Below are positions 1 to 10,753 of a stretch of 64,000 bases of DNA, in pieces. A program made the translations under genes and the position numbers. The notes below the pieces were generated by a model. That model was not told the origin of the DNA. It saw only the letters and a program-made list of their open reading frames with translations, and did no database searches. How positions within the stretch are numbered: position 1 is the first letter of the stretch; every line of letters begins with the position of its first letter. This DNA is from Luzula sylvatica (taxonomy: Eukaryota; Streptophyta; Magnoliopsida; Poales; Juncaceae), in the NCBI GenBank assembly GCA_946800325.1, contig OX326956.1:48345052-48409051 (forward strand), given 5' to 3'.

Positions 1-2657
1 CTGGTACGTGTCATCAATGTGGGAAGAATTCTAGTGTTTCATGGTGTGAGAGTTGTGAAAAGAGGGGTTATTGTGCTAATTGCATCTCTAAATGGTATTT
101 TATGATTTTTAAATCCTGCTTAATAACTTATTTAATTTTTATATAACATATGATTTTTTTACTAATAGGTATAATGAGATTTCGATCGAGCAAATCAGAA
201 AGGTTTGCCCTGCTTGTCGTGGCATTTGTAATTGCCATGCTTGTTTGCAAGGCGATAATATAATCAAGGTATTAACTACTCGCAATTAAACCTAATTTGG
301 CAATTAACCTAAATTTAACTTTGTGTTTCTTTTTGTGATTTTTGAAGACAAAGGTGCAAGAAATGAATGGAATGGAGAAATTGAAATATCTTCATAGGCT
401 TTTGGTTTATGTTCTTCCCGTGGTGAAAGAAATTTACTCTGATCAGTGCTTTGAGATTGGTGTTGAAGCAAGAGCACATGGTAATTACTTGATTAATTAA
501 ATTTCTATTTATTTATTGTAATAAATTTTACATTTTTTCAGGGACTAAAGTGGAAATTACGAGAGCAAGGATAAGCCCCGACCAACAAATGCTCTGGTAC
601 GATTCCCTTCACATACTTCGATTCAATCATATTATTTTTTTTTTGTACGAGGGGCTAAAACGTAATTAATTATTTGTTTGTAGTGATTTTTGCGAAGTGC
701 CAATTTTCGACTACCATAGACACTGCTTAAATTGTTCTTTTGACTTGTGCCTTTCATGCTGTAGAGAAATTCGTGAATCCTCCAAAAAGAAAAATAATAA
801 TTTGATAAAATTTTCAAAATTACTTCCGAATTGGAAAGCTAGTACGGTTGGTACGGTACCGTGCCGGCCAGACGGTTGTGGCGCGTCAGAGTTGGTTTTG
901 AGACGGCTTCTCAAAATCAACTGGATCTCGAAACTCGTGAAGAACACCGAGGAAATGGTTAACGGGTGCAGAGTGCAAAAACAAATGGAGGTGTCCAGCG
1001 AAGCCGCAGAAACGGAGAAAGGCTTTTATTGTCTTTCATTGGAGGAATTGAGCAGGGATGGGATTCATCGGTTTTGTAAATCCTGGGAATGGGGCGTCCC
1101 GATTTTGGTAAAACAGGCGTTTGAGTTCCCGGTTTTTAATAGTTGGGACCCGTTGAGTATTTTGAGAGGGAGTAAAGATACTACAGATGAAAAAACGGAT
1201 GAGAATATTCTCGTCAAGGCTTTTGATTGTACAAACCAATCTGAGGTTAGTAACAGGGGTATAACCGTCTTTTTACCTTGTTTTTTTAAAAATAATTAAT
1301 AACTGAATTATGTTAATGACAGGTAGAGATTGAACTGAGCGAGTTCATAAAAGGATACTCAAAAGAAGCTGAGAAAGAAGGGACGTCTCCAGTTCTGAAG
1401 CTAATGGAGTGGCCGTCACCGAGTGTACTGGAAGAGTTCTTGACTTGTCAGAGACCAGAATTTCTCGCCAATTTTCCACTGATCGAATTCATTCATTCGA
1501 AATGGGGCGTTACAAATCTGCCTTCTAAGCTACCTCATGATGCCTCCATGCCTGAAATGGGTCCCAAATTGTTAATTTCATATGGAAATGAATCGGACAA
1601 TCAAGAATTTTGTGCGAGAAGTTCGAATTCGGGTGTTAATCTGCGTGTTAATATGTGGGACGTGGTATGTTTTCCACGTGTTATATTTTTAATTTAGGGT
1701 TTAGGACTCAAAACCCTAGAGTTCTATTTATTTATTTTGTTTTGTTTGTTTCAGGTGTATATGTTGATGCACACAGTTAAAAGGAAAGAAAAAGATAAGT
1801 TTGAGGTAACCCTAGAAGAATGTAATGGGAAGCAAACGAGTTCAAATTCGTCCAAAGTCGAGATAAAGACTGATAATTGGGGGGCAATTTGGGATGTGTT
1901 TAGAAGAGAGGATGTGCAAAAATTGAATGAATTTTTACGATCTCGTCTGGCTAATTCGGTAATTTAACTTTATTTAATGTAGTTGTTAAAGTTTGTGGTC
2001 ATATTTTTTTTGGGTTTTTTTGCAGATTGAGTATCCTGTTTATGATGGGTCCATTTTCCTAAACGAAGAAGAAAAGAGAATATTGAAGAATGAATTTGGT
2101 TAGTTGCTTTTCATAAATAGGGAAATTCTTAATACATTCTTAAGGCTTAATACAGGGGCTTTTTTGCAATTTATATTTATTATTAATTAAAATAATATCT
2201 GAATATTTTCTTTTATAATAGGAGTAGAGCCTCGGAGAATTAAACAGAATATTGGCGATGCTGTATTCATTCCTACTGGCTGTCCTTTTCAATTTACAAA
2301 TCTTCAGGTCAAATTAAAACATTATTTTATTTCTTCCATAAATTTCTATCTAAATTTCAAAAAGAATAAATCTAATTTATTTGTTTCTCTGTAATCTGAA
2401 ATGTTGCAGTCTTCAGTACAATTGGAATTTGATTTCCTATTTCCTGAGAGCATTTCGGAATCTGTACGGATGGGTCACGAAATACGGTGCCTCCCAAATG
2501 GTCATTGTGCTAAATTAAATATAATAGAGGTGCGTATTTGTAAATTCAGATCATATGATTTTTTTTGTAATTTTGTGCTTTAATTCAGGTGCGGAAAATA
2601 TGCTTATATGCTGCCAGCTCAGCAATCAGAGAAATTCAGAAGATCTCTCTGGATCCC

Positions 2658-2694
<37 letters not shown>

Positions 2695-2829
2695 GATTGA
2701 TTGATTGATTGATTGTTAATGATTAAAATTGTATAAATAAATTTCAGGCTGAAGTTGGAAAACAGATTTGAAGATCATAACCTAACGGAGGCAGTATCTG
2801 AAAGTTTAGCAAGAGTTTCTAGTAAATAA
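1..2829 (+). CDS. JMJ25/KDM3-like JmjC protein, 5' truncated by window, iron ligands lost
   Basis: Twelve exons join into one open frame of about 639 codons: 1-94, 169-268, 348-480, 542-596, 684-1245, 1323-1664, 1755-1958, 2026-2098, 2222-2307, 2410-2529, 2589-2659, 2748-2829 (stop TAA). All introns are GT-AG. The N-terminal part has the RING-like zinc finger of plant JMJ25/IBM1 proteins (CHQCG, CESC, YCANC, CPACR, CNCHACL), then a second Cys/His cluster (CDFCEVPIFDYHRHC, CLSCCREIRESS), then a JmjC domain. Active family members demethylate histone H3K9 using Fe(II) and 2-oxoglutarate. Here the HxD iron pair reads RVN (1644-1652) and the distal His of the GCPHQ motif is Phe (GCPFQ, codon 2287-2289). 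The usual GPKTYIAYG reads GPKLLISYG. No frameshift or internal stop is seen. It is probably a catalytically dead but protein-coding paralogue; the upstream exons lie outside the window. Confidence 0.85.
2661..2716. repeat. (TC)n and (ATTG)n microsatellites at a 5' splice site
   Basis: About 15 TC units followed by about six ATTG units fill the start of the last JmjC intron. The TC run begins within the GT donor (cccaa|gtctct). In the decayed copy at 11574 the same position holds only a short run, so this microsatellite expanded, or shrank, after duplication. Confidence 0.85.
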
Positions 2830-3671
2830 CAAAGGGACCAGATAATTAATTAATTAATTAGTATTTAAGCTAATATAATATTTTATACTCGAGATATTGT
2901 TCGGGCATAGCATGTAAAGTTATAGTGATTTATAATTAATTGATGAATTTGCAATGCATTTATCTTCAATTTAAGATATGGGGGGATCGTTTTCATCTCC
3001 AGTATACATATATAATTAATATATATGGTTGTAAACTGAGAAAAAAAGATTATTAAATCATCAGTACATTCAAAATTCAAAAATATACGGTTATCTTGAT
3101 ATTAATTTGTTCATGTCAATATTATTAATATGAAGCCATAATTAAAAAGAACTAAAATGATAATTCACATGTACAATTTGAAAATAACAAAAAAGTGTCA
3201 ATAGCGATGGCGTAGTCGATAAAACTTGCCAAGTAATTAAAATGCGGTAATGTTACCCCCTTGAAATGGAAATTGCATGAATTATTTCAATGATTATCGT
3301 GTGAACTAACTAATCATTCGTGCAGTCCTTCTCCTTCATGATTAACATGCTTCAAGTTGATGCCAAGAGTTTGCTTATATATCCATATATTTGTGTTGGT
3401 TTATTACAATTTGCAATTGTATTCACATATGGTAGAGTTGTGGGTTGAATGTTCCTATGAGATATTAGAAGAAATCATACAAGATGTAGGTTGCATTGCC
3501 TACATATAAATGTTTGGGAAATTTCCCCCAAATTTCCGTATAAGTAACCTCACAAATAATAACCAGACAAAAGAATAGTTATAATAGCTACAAATAGTAA
3601 TTGCCGCATCCAGACTCATCAACACGATCAGAACCGATCAGGCCAGTAAACGACAACGCACCCGCGTCAAG

Positions 3672-4528
3672 AACCGCGCCGTCCCCAAACGATGCGATGG
3701 AGTGTCGATGTCCCATGATTCCAAATGATAATCGTATGTAAAGAAGAGAACTTATCAAGGAAGGAATAATATAATTGCAAATGAGTTTTGGTGTCTTTTG
3801 AATGTCACATCTGCTTATTTTTAGGAAAAAGAAGTTACGTAGTCAGTGTAAGGATTGTATCAAGGCGAGAACAAAAAACTAATAATGTGTACATTGTAGG
3901 TTTATGATCCTCATTTTATTTGTCATTTGCGCTAACCACTGCCAAATTAATTTCAGCGTTTCGAGAATTAGTATTTGGTTAATAAATGAGTTATGTATGA
4001 GTTCATGAAACAAAACATTAATTTCAATTATGAAGTTTCATTACCCACTGTATCTTATTCTGACATAAATTTTGTATATTAAATTATGAATTGATGGTTC
4101 TAGCTTGTTGCTTCAGTTCCAATGCTTTTAAAGTTCACTTGTATTTCATTACAATCTAAATAGAATTTATATTCTCTGTCTTAACTACTTTTATGTTCAG
4201 CAAATAAATGCCAACTTTGAAAACATTAATACTTATATTACTCTCTATGATTTTGGTTCTTCAAGTACATTGGTGAAGTTGTCATCAAATTTTGTAACGA
4301 AAAAAAGACAATTTCCAGATTTGTAAGGGGCTTTCAAAATTAAATCACCAGTTAATCATGCTTGAAATTGAAAATTGTAATACTTGATAAATTGGAAATA
4401 TGATCACATGCATGAATAATCACCATTATTATTAGTTACAGTTACATGCATGAACAACAAAAATATGTTTAGACCGACAATGTCATAATGTATCATGTAT
4501 GTACCGCGCCGTCCCCGAACGATGCGAT
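3672..4528. repeat. ~805-bp segment flanked by a 26-bp direct repeat, absent from copy B
   Basis: A near-identical 26-bp motif beginning 'accgcgccgtcccc' occurs at 3672-3697 and 4503-4528 (one mismatch). In copy B it occurs once (about 12582-12607) and the sequence between is missing. The intervening DNA is AT-rich, with no coding potential or terminal inverted repeat that I can see. It is either an insertion in A with a long target duplication or a deletion in B by recombination between the repeats. Confidence 0.7.
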
Positions 4529-4690
4529 CATCCTGTGCTTGATGAACACGGCACCGGTATTCGCTGCTGACTTGCATGGCCCGTGTGCCCAGAAGCGGAG
4601 ACCTGACCACTTTGCAAACGGTACCAGAGAGAGCCGCCTGAACCGAAATTAGGTAGGACGAAGAACCGTTGGGTCGAGCGTCATGATAGC
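4500..4690. other. GC-rich block of unknown identity (copy A)
   Basis: About 190 bp much richer in GC than its surroundings. Together with 3600-3697 it corresponds to the unbroken block at 12510-12770. It reads through in several frames but no frame resembles a family I know. It could be an old gene fragment or organellar insertion. Confidence 0.4.
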
Positions 4691-5013
4691 GCTTAAATTT
4701 GACCAAACTTTCTTGCTCTCCTAATATACAGATAACTGAATACAAATTTTCTATTTTAAGTGTATACAATTTTTTTTTGTACTTTTACTTGTATATATTA
4801 TATTGTATGTAATTGGGGATAATGGTTTATTTTGAAATTGAGTTGATTTCACTTTTGACGATCCTATTCTCTAGAAATTAATCATTCTAGACTTAAGTCT
4901 TGGCAATGATTAATTTATTTTCTTCAAAATGTAATTAAGTGAAAAGAGATGTATTTATTCTTTTAATAGTTTCAATTGAACTAATGAGTTTCATTTAGTT
5001 CATCTCAATTGTA

Positions 5014-5076
5014 CCTTTTCAGATTATCTTTTTTTTTTTGTTGATGAAAATAGAGAGGGCCTTTTCAGATTATCTT
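5014..5076 (-). mobile_element. Tiny 5'-truncated retroposon with 17-bp target duplication
   Basis: A 29-bp insert (5031-5059: a T-run, then gttgatgaaaatagagaggg) is bracketed by the 17-bp direct repeat ccttttcagattatctt at 5014-5030 and 5060-5076. Copy B (around 13125) has one uninterrupted copy of the 17-mer. Read on the minus strand the insert is a short body ending in poly-A, the signature of LINE-mediated retroposition of a severely truncated SINE or RNA. Confidence 0.75.
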
Positions 5077-5415
5077 CAAAACGCGGATTATATTTTGTTG
5101 TGTTTGCAAAAAGAAAGAAAGTGAAATTTCCTTCCAAAACCATTATATTAAAGATTAGTTAAAAGTGAAATTCACTCATTTGAACCATATTAATACTTTC
5201 AGAAAGTTTTTAACCGTCGCCAATAATACACCAATTCTCCAACTAATATTAAGCACGGCCACCCGTCGGTATTTAACTCCCGGAATGTTTCTCTCAGAAT
5301 GTTGAAACAGTCAATCCATCACCACCTTCAATTGCTACCAAAAAGATTAAACATAACAAAAAAATATCGCATCAAGTATGTATTCTATAATTCATGAGAA
5401 AAGTTCTTCAATTCA

Positions 5416-5945
5416 ATTGATAACTTGGCATGGCGCGGGATAATTTTGTATTTTGTAATTATTATCTATAAAAGGGGAAACCAATGACTATTAATTACAT
5501 ATTAGTTACACGTGTGAGGTACATAAAGGCAAATATGATTAAATTTGGGACAATTGAGGTATAATTAGCGCCTAATTATCACTGATGGATATATTCGCTG
5601 AAGTATATGATTGAATTTGGAGCAAATATGGTTCAAATATATTAGGCGCTAATTATATCCTAGCCAACAAGGCCATTGAGGACGTGCTAATATGGCTCAA
5701 GCTGAAGAATTAAAGGACAATTGAAGCTACTATTCCTTGATGTTTCTTATTATTCAGTTGTAGTTTTAATCTTCCAATTTGATTATACATATAAATTATT
5801 CTTTTTTAATACGAAATACCTGAAGGAATAGCATTTTGCTATTTTTCCCTTCAATTTTTTTTATCACTGATGGATATCTCAACCAAATTAGCCTCTAACC
5901 GGACCATAAGCTAGTTTTCGAAAACAAAACCGAAATGTTTAGATA
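5416..5945. other. Intergenic; short inverted repeat at 5559-5659
   Basis: AT-rich DNA without a gene. Two arms of about 19 bp, 5559-5577 (ggtataattagcgcctaat) and 5641-5659 (its near reverse complement), enclose about 63 bp. This could fold into a long hairpin or be a MITE relic. Confidence 0.5.
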
Positions 5946-5949
5946 AATC

Positions 5950-6062
5950 CAAGATGGATATGTTGGTTGAGTGTGAGACAACAAAGATTATATATTGTGA
6001 GATGTTGTGAGTTCAAATTTCATTGACATCAATAAATGGATGATCATCGAAAATTCTCCATT
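5950..6062 (+). mobile_element. tRNA-derived SINE copy 1
   Basis: It contains an A-box-like ttggttgagtgtgaga, a B-box-like gagttcaaatttc about 35 bp later, then 'attgacatcaat'. The same order occurs at 40570-40830 (two copies) and, on the minus strand, at 28145-28255. The spacing and boxes fit a Pol III promoter derived from a tRNA. Confidence 0.65.
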
Positions 6063-6084
6063 TACTCTTTTGCCAATGGACTCA

Positions 6085-6182
6085 TAACGCCCGTGCCTCC
6101 CTTCGTCTCTCCTTGGATCTACCTCTGAATGAACTGGTGTTCTTGATTGTAAATGAAGAAAATTAATTTAATAAAATTAATT
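6085..6182. repeat. Dispersed repeat, partner of 8331-8440
   Basis: The segment 'cccttcgtctctccttgg ... ctctgaatgaactgg ... aaattaatttaataaaa' recurs at 8331-8440 with scattered substitutions. No coding frame is conserved between them. The family is unknown. Confidence 0.6.
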
Positions 6183-6189
6183 TAATTTT

Positions 6190-7345
6190 AGTTTGGAGGT
6201 TTAATTATATTTGCTCCAACACAGAGTATATATTTTTTTACAAGGAGGATGGATCTTGGTCAAGAGACATTCAAATTTGACGGTTGAGATGAGTCCGGAG
6301 GCGGAGTTCCACGAAATCGATGCCCATGCTTTATAAGTGAAGGAAATACAGTTTCGGATCAACCGTAAAAGTGTACACAAGGATAAACGAATGTAAGCGT
6401 ACATTCGTGGTCGTAACTTTCAGTAGGAAAATCCAATTTGAATGGTTCAAATTGGGTTAGATAGATAATAAGATTACATATAACCTTCATGTAGAAATAT
6501 ATCTCATATGAACGAAGTATTAGTGTCGTTTCTATGAAATACCGAAAGGGTGCAACAGTATGACATACATTTAGTAAAATTGTCATAACTTTTGCATACG
6601 AACACCAATTGGGCCATGCCAAATTGGGTTGGGTAGATAATAAGATTATCTACAACTTTAGTGAAGTTTAATTTTATGTCAGAAGAATTTACCAATTTCG
6701 TATGGACAGAATACTGAACAGGTTCATGTAGTTTTCTGTGTGCAAGGGTGTATATTGGATATACATGCCTTTTGACCCATCCTAATCCTATGTGATATAA
6801 ATAGGATATTTCTCTCTCCTTTATTCAGTCCAATCATTCTAAGAAATAGAATTATCCAGAATATTGAGAGTCATCTTTCTTAGAGCGAAAGAGTGCGAAG
6901 AGAGAAAATCGAGAAAAAACGTTTTTCTCGGTGTAGAGAATCGATCTAATCAGGCAAGTTCGCCAGTGTTTCGTCTAGGCAGTTGCATCCGCGACCGACG
7001 TCTTCCGACTCAAGGTGGATACACGTAGAGGAACGACACTTGTGGCTCTTCGATTGTGATCAAACCGGAGAAGTAAACGAGCGAATCGCTGTGGAAGCGT
7101 GTGGACAAGGGACGCACGAAGACAACCGGTCGCGTGTCAAGACGGTGGGAGACGTGTGGTATGGGACGCACGGGCTAGTCACCAACGTGACACCGAAGAA
7201 GAGAAGGATGCGAGCGATCAACCCTTCGTGCGTGATCAATTTCACGCTGGTAATCGTCTATCATTCTTTGCATCGTACCCTCGAAGTCGTGACATAATCT
7301 TGGATATCCGTTGCGCGAGTTCGGGGACGGGATGAATTCCCAACA
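6190..7345 (+). mobile_element. Candidate solo LTR (LTR retrotransposon)
   Basis: The region ends in ...gaattcccaaca, a common plant LTR 3' end. It contains a TATA-like 'gatataaatagg' near 6793 followed by a leader-like GA-rich and then GC-rich segment, and has internal near-repeats (6440-6480 versus 6618-6660). No gag or pol coding follows, so it would be a solo LTR. The 5' end is not sharply defined and I could not find a 5-bp target duplication. Confidence 0.4.
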
Positions 7346-7472
7346 ATAAGCCCACATAATTGTTCTCTATTCTTGTCGATGTTGCAGAGAGATATGAGCA
7401 AACTCATGGACAGAGCCACGATGGGCCGAGATTGCAGTTTATGTGTGGTGGGTGGGTATGTGTGTGTGTGGT

Positions 7473-7494
7473 GGGGGGGGGGGGGGGGGGGGGG
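7473..7494. repeat. Poly-G run of 22 bases
   Basis: A homopolymer of 22 G follows a (TG)n stretch at 7455-7472. Such runs form G-quadruplexes and are hard to sequence, so the exact length is uncertain. Confidence 0.9.
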
Positions 7495-7709
7495 ATAATG
7501 TACACCGTATGCATCTGTATTGAAAAAGTCAAAAAAATCTCAACGGAACCCAAATCCATGATCTTTAATGTCATAAACATGTATTCCACCACTAGACTAT
7601 TAATTTTTTGAGAATAATTATCATTAATATAGTAAATAATTATAATTTGCCGAGCAAATCATCTCAAAGAGAGATACATCCACGGCTTTCGATATCATTG
7701 GGAAGGGCC

Positions 7710-8322
7710 CAGGCCCGGTCCTGAGTTTTTGGAGGCCTTTGACGACTATATTACGATATATCGAAGAAACTAAAATGAATATTATACGTGTCGAAATTTT
7801 GCTAAAACTGTCTTTTCCAAAATTTTGATGAAAAATCTTCAAATTTTACTCAAATTTTGTCGAAGAACCCTAGATTTTTTAGTGAGAAAAAAAAATAATT
7901 TTTAGTGAAAATTCTAAAATTTTGCTAAAAAACAGCTCGATTTTGTTCAAATTTTGTCTTATACCCTATATTTTGGACAAAAAATCTTAATAAGTCTTAA
8001 ATTTTGATCAAATTATGCTGAAAATCCTGAATATCAATGAAATAATCAACATAATTGCCGGAATTACAAACCTAAATTTCTAAAATTGACCAAAATAATT
8101 GCTGAAATAACTAAGATAATTGCTGAAATATCTAAGTCGAACAAACCTTAAATTATTAAAATTTAAATTTAAACTTAAATTGATCGTAAATTGAACATAT
8201 ATTTACTGAATTCAAACCTAAAAACTGAAATATATGAAAGCGGGTCTTAAAAAAAAGGAGGCCTATGAAAAAGGGAGGCCTGTGACCTGGGCCAACTCGG
8301 CCAAAGTCCAGGTCCGGCCCTG
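7710..8322. mobile_element. hAT-type non-autonomous element, 613 bp, TSD GAAGGGCC
   Basis: The terminal inverted repeats are caggcccggtcctga at the left end and the reverse complement cagggccggacctgga at the right end. The flanks carry a perfect 8-bp duplication GAAGGGCC (7702-7709 and 8323-8330), the target-site length of hAT transposons. The interior is AT-rich, with short repeats of an 'aaattttgctaaaa' type and no transposase. Confidence 0.85.
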
Positions 8323-8330
8323 GAAGGGCC

Positions 8331-8846
8331 GGACGTCCCTTCGCCTCTCCCTGGATATGCCTCTGAATGAACTGGCGTTCTCGATTGTGAATGAAGGAAA
8401 TTACATATGTAAAGGAAGGAAATTAATTTAATAAAATAATTATAATATATTATGATATTTTGGACTAAAAAAATTGAATGAAACACTCGAAAGATTATAA
8501 TTATCCTCCTGCTTTAATATTTTTTAAATAAAAACCAAACGGTCCTATTATAAATTTCAAGATAGTGTGTGTGCTTCTATTTTTTTCACAAGAGCTCGCT
8601 ATTCATTAATACTTGAAAAGAAGATGGAGCAAATTATTATGTTGTTATTACAACTAATTTATTTTTAATTTATGTTATTACAATATCAAGTTAATAAAGA
8701 AAACCCAATTTATCAAGTCTTCTCAAATTTAATTCATCTCAATAAAAATACATACACACCAGAAAAAAAAATACACAACTAAAATTATGGTTCTCCCAGC
8801 ATTATGCGTACTACCACGTTATGCGAAAAATTAAAACAACGATTAA
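8331..8846. other. Dispersed repeat partner and AT-rich spacer
   Basis: 8331-8440 is the partner of 6085-6182. The rest, to 8846, is AT-rich with no gene. Confidence 0.6.
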
Positions 8847-9130
8847 CTATATGGACGGTTTAACAACAAGTCGGAGGTCGTCTTTTCTGCGTACCGTTAA
8901 ACCGTCACTATTGCTCATATCGAACTTATTGATTGTGACTCCACTTGGAAACTCCCAGTCGTATTGATGGACTAGATTCGCCAGCGCAAGCGGTGCTATC
9001 GTCATAGAGAACTGTATTCCAGGACACATCCTTCTTCCCGCCCCAAAAGGGATGAATTGGAAGTCATTTCCTTTGTAGTCGACCGTGCTTCCAATAAATC
9101 TTTCTGGCGTAAACTCCTCCGGCGCCTCCC
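8847..9130 (-). pseudogene. CYP71-like P450 3' fragment
   Basis: On the minus strand this encodes the last ~94 residues of a P450, including PERF, the haem loop PFGAGRRMCPG and the terminal LVVKPSI. It is nearly identical to the end of the intact gene at 15239-17125. The frame is open but begins abruptly at 9130, where JmjC intron DNA (9131-9177) is joined. It lacks the membrane anchor, I-helix and ExxR motif, so it cannot make a working enzyme. High identity suggests a recent duplication. Confidence 0.85.
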
Positions 9131-9177
9131 ATAATAACTTATTTAATTTTTATATAACATATGATTTTTTTTACTAA
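9131..9177 (+). repeat. Fragment of duplicated JmjC intron 1
   Basis: 47 bp beginning 'ataataacttatttaat' match 120-165 of the intact gene. It is the left flank of the Helitron-like insertion; the rest of the intron resumes at 10754. Confidence 0.8.
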
Positions 9178-10753
9178 TTGCTATTGCTATCCCCTTAAAT
9201 TTACTAACACTTTGGTCTCGTATATTGAGCCACGTCATTTTAATTCTGATCGTATTCTGTTTCATCTCTTCTATTCATTTCACTTTCTCTTTGTATCTAC
9301 TTTTTTATGTAGAGAGAAGGAAAGAGACATCGTATCTTAACCATGCCTCAACCTATCCCTCCACCATACATCGTACCTTAACCATGCCTCAACCCATTCC
9401 TCGTCCGTGCCTTTCACTATTCCTCAAAAGAACCCATTCATTCACCACGCCTGAGCAGGGAGAGAGAACAATCCTGAACAGAGAGAGATAACTATACCTC
9501 AAAAAAACCCATCCATCCACCAGAGAGAAAGGACCTCTTCCAACCATTTATCTCAAGAACCGTCCTGAGCAGAGAGAGAGAGAGAACAATCGTCCAGGGC
9601 CACTTTGCTTCGACAATGACTTCAATGGTTGCGATGATGCGAGGGCATAGTCGCTGACCATTTATCTCAAGAACCGTCCTGAGCAGAGAGAGAAAACAAT
9701 CGTCCAGGGCCACTTTGCTTCGACAATGACTTCAATGGTTGCGATGATGCGAGGGCTTAGTCGCTGACCATTTATCTCAAGAACCGTCCTGAGCAGAGAG
9801 AGAAAACAATTGTCCAGGGACACTTTGCTTCGACAATGACTTCAATGGTTGCGATGATGCGAGGGCTTAGTCGCTGACCATTTATCTCAAGAACCGTCCT
9901 GAGCAGAGAGAGAAAACAATCGTCCAGGGACACTTTGCTTCGACAATGACTTCAATGGTTGCGATGATGCGAGGGCTTAGTCGCTGACCATTTATCTCAA
10001 GAACCGTCCTGAGCAGAGAGAGAAAATAATCGTCCAGGGACACTTTGCTTCGACAATGACTTCAATGGTTGCGATGATGCGAGGGCTTAGTCGCTGACCA
10101 TTTATCTCAAGAACCGTCCTGAGCAGAGAGAGAAAACAATTGTCCAGGGACACTTTGCTTCGACAATGACTTCAATGGTTGCGATGATGCGAGGGCTTAG
10201 TCGCTGACCATTTATCTCAAGAACCGTCCTGAGCAGAGAGAGAAAACAATCGTCCAGGGCCACTTTGCTTCGACAATGACTTCAATGGTTGCGATGATGC
10301 GAGGGCTTAGTCGCTGACCATTTATCTCAAGAACCGTCCTGAGCAGAGAGAGAAAACAATCGTCCAGGGACACTTTGCTTCGACAATGACTTCAATGGTT
10401 GCGATGATGCGAGGGCTTAGTCGCTGACCATTTATCTCAAGAACCGTCCTGAGCAGAGAGAGAAAACAATTGTCCAGGGACACTTTGCTTCGACAATGAC
10501 TTCAATGGTTGCGATGATGCGAGGGCTTAGTCGCTGACCATTTATCTCAAGAACCGTCCTGAGCAGAGAGAGAAAACAATCGTCCAGGGCCACTTTGCTT
10601 CGACAATGACTTCAATGGTTGCGATGATGTGAGGGCTTAGTCGCTGACCATTTATCTCAAGAACCGTCCTGAGCAGAGAGAGAAAACAATCGTCCAGGGC
10701 CACTTTGCTTCGACAATGACTTCAATGCAGCGAAGCGCGGGAAATTTTTCTAG
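9178..10753 (+). mobile_element. Helitron-like insertion in JmjC copy B intron 1
   Basis: Comparison with copy A (actaa|taggtataatg) places a 1576-bp insertion exactly between A and T, the Helitron target. The right end is gcgaagcgcgggaaatttttCTAG followed by host T, matching the CTRR 3' terminus with an upstream short GC hairpin. The left end reads TTGCTATTGC rather than the canonical TC, so the 5' end is atypical or mutated. There is no Rep/helicase; the element is non-autonomous and largely filled by a 110-bp tandem array. Confidence 0.7.
9544..10727. repeat. 110-bp minisatellite, about 11 copies
   Basis: Units starting 'ccatttatctcaagaacc' recur at 110-bp spacing from about 9659 to 10649; the first unit (9544) is slightly longer because of extra GA repeats. 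Copies differ mainly at two sites: C/T in caa(t)YGTCC and C/A after 'ccaggg'. The T variant occurs in every third copy (units 3, 6, 9), pointing to past expansion by three-unit blocks. Short ORFs reading through it are by-products of the repeat. Confidence 0.95.

Larger units (their letters stand above)
122..5415 (+). repeat. Segmental duplication, copy A (JmjC gene plus 3' flank)
   Basis: From intron 1 of the JmjC gene to about 5415 the sequence is closely matched by 9131-9177 plus 10754-13480. Downstream of the stop codon, matching blocks include the TAATTAATTAATTA run, the 'gttcgggcatag' stretch, the GC-rich block and the 'attcatgagaaaagttcttcaat' end. Copy A holds three segments missing from copy B: exons 5-9, 3698-4502, and a 29-bp retroposon at 5031-5059. 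No gene is visible in 2830-5415 beyond the JmjC stop. Confidence 0.85.

Noticed and set aside
6983..7357. Overlapping 60-104-codon frames in a GC-richer stretch
   Set aside because: They lie in the leader-like part of the candidate LTR, occur on both strands at once, and resemble no family.
9541..10727. Regular 110-bp array considered as a CRISPR-like or satellite array
   Set aside because: Units are contiguous without unique spacers and the host is a plant; it is a minisatellite in a transposon.
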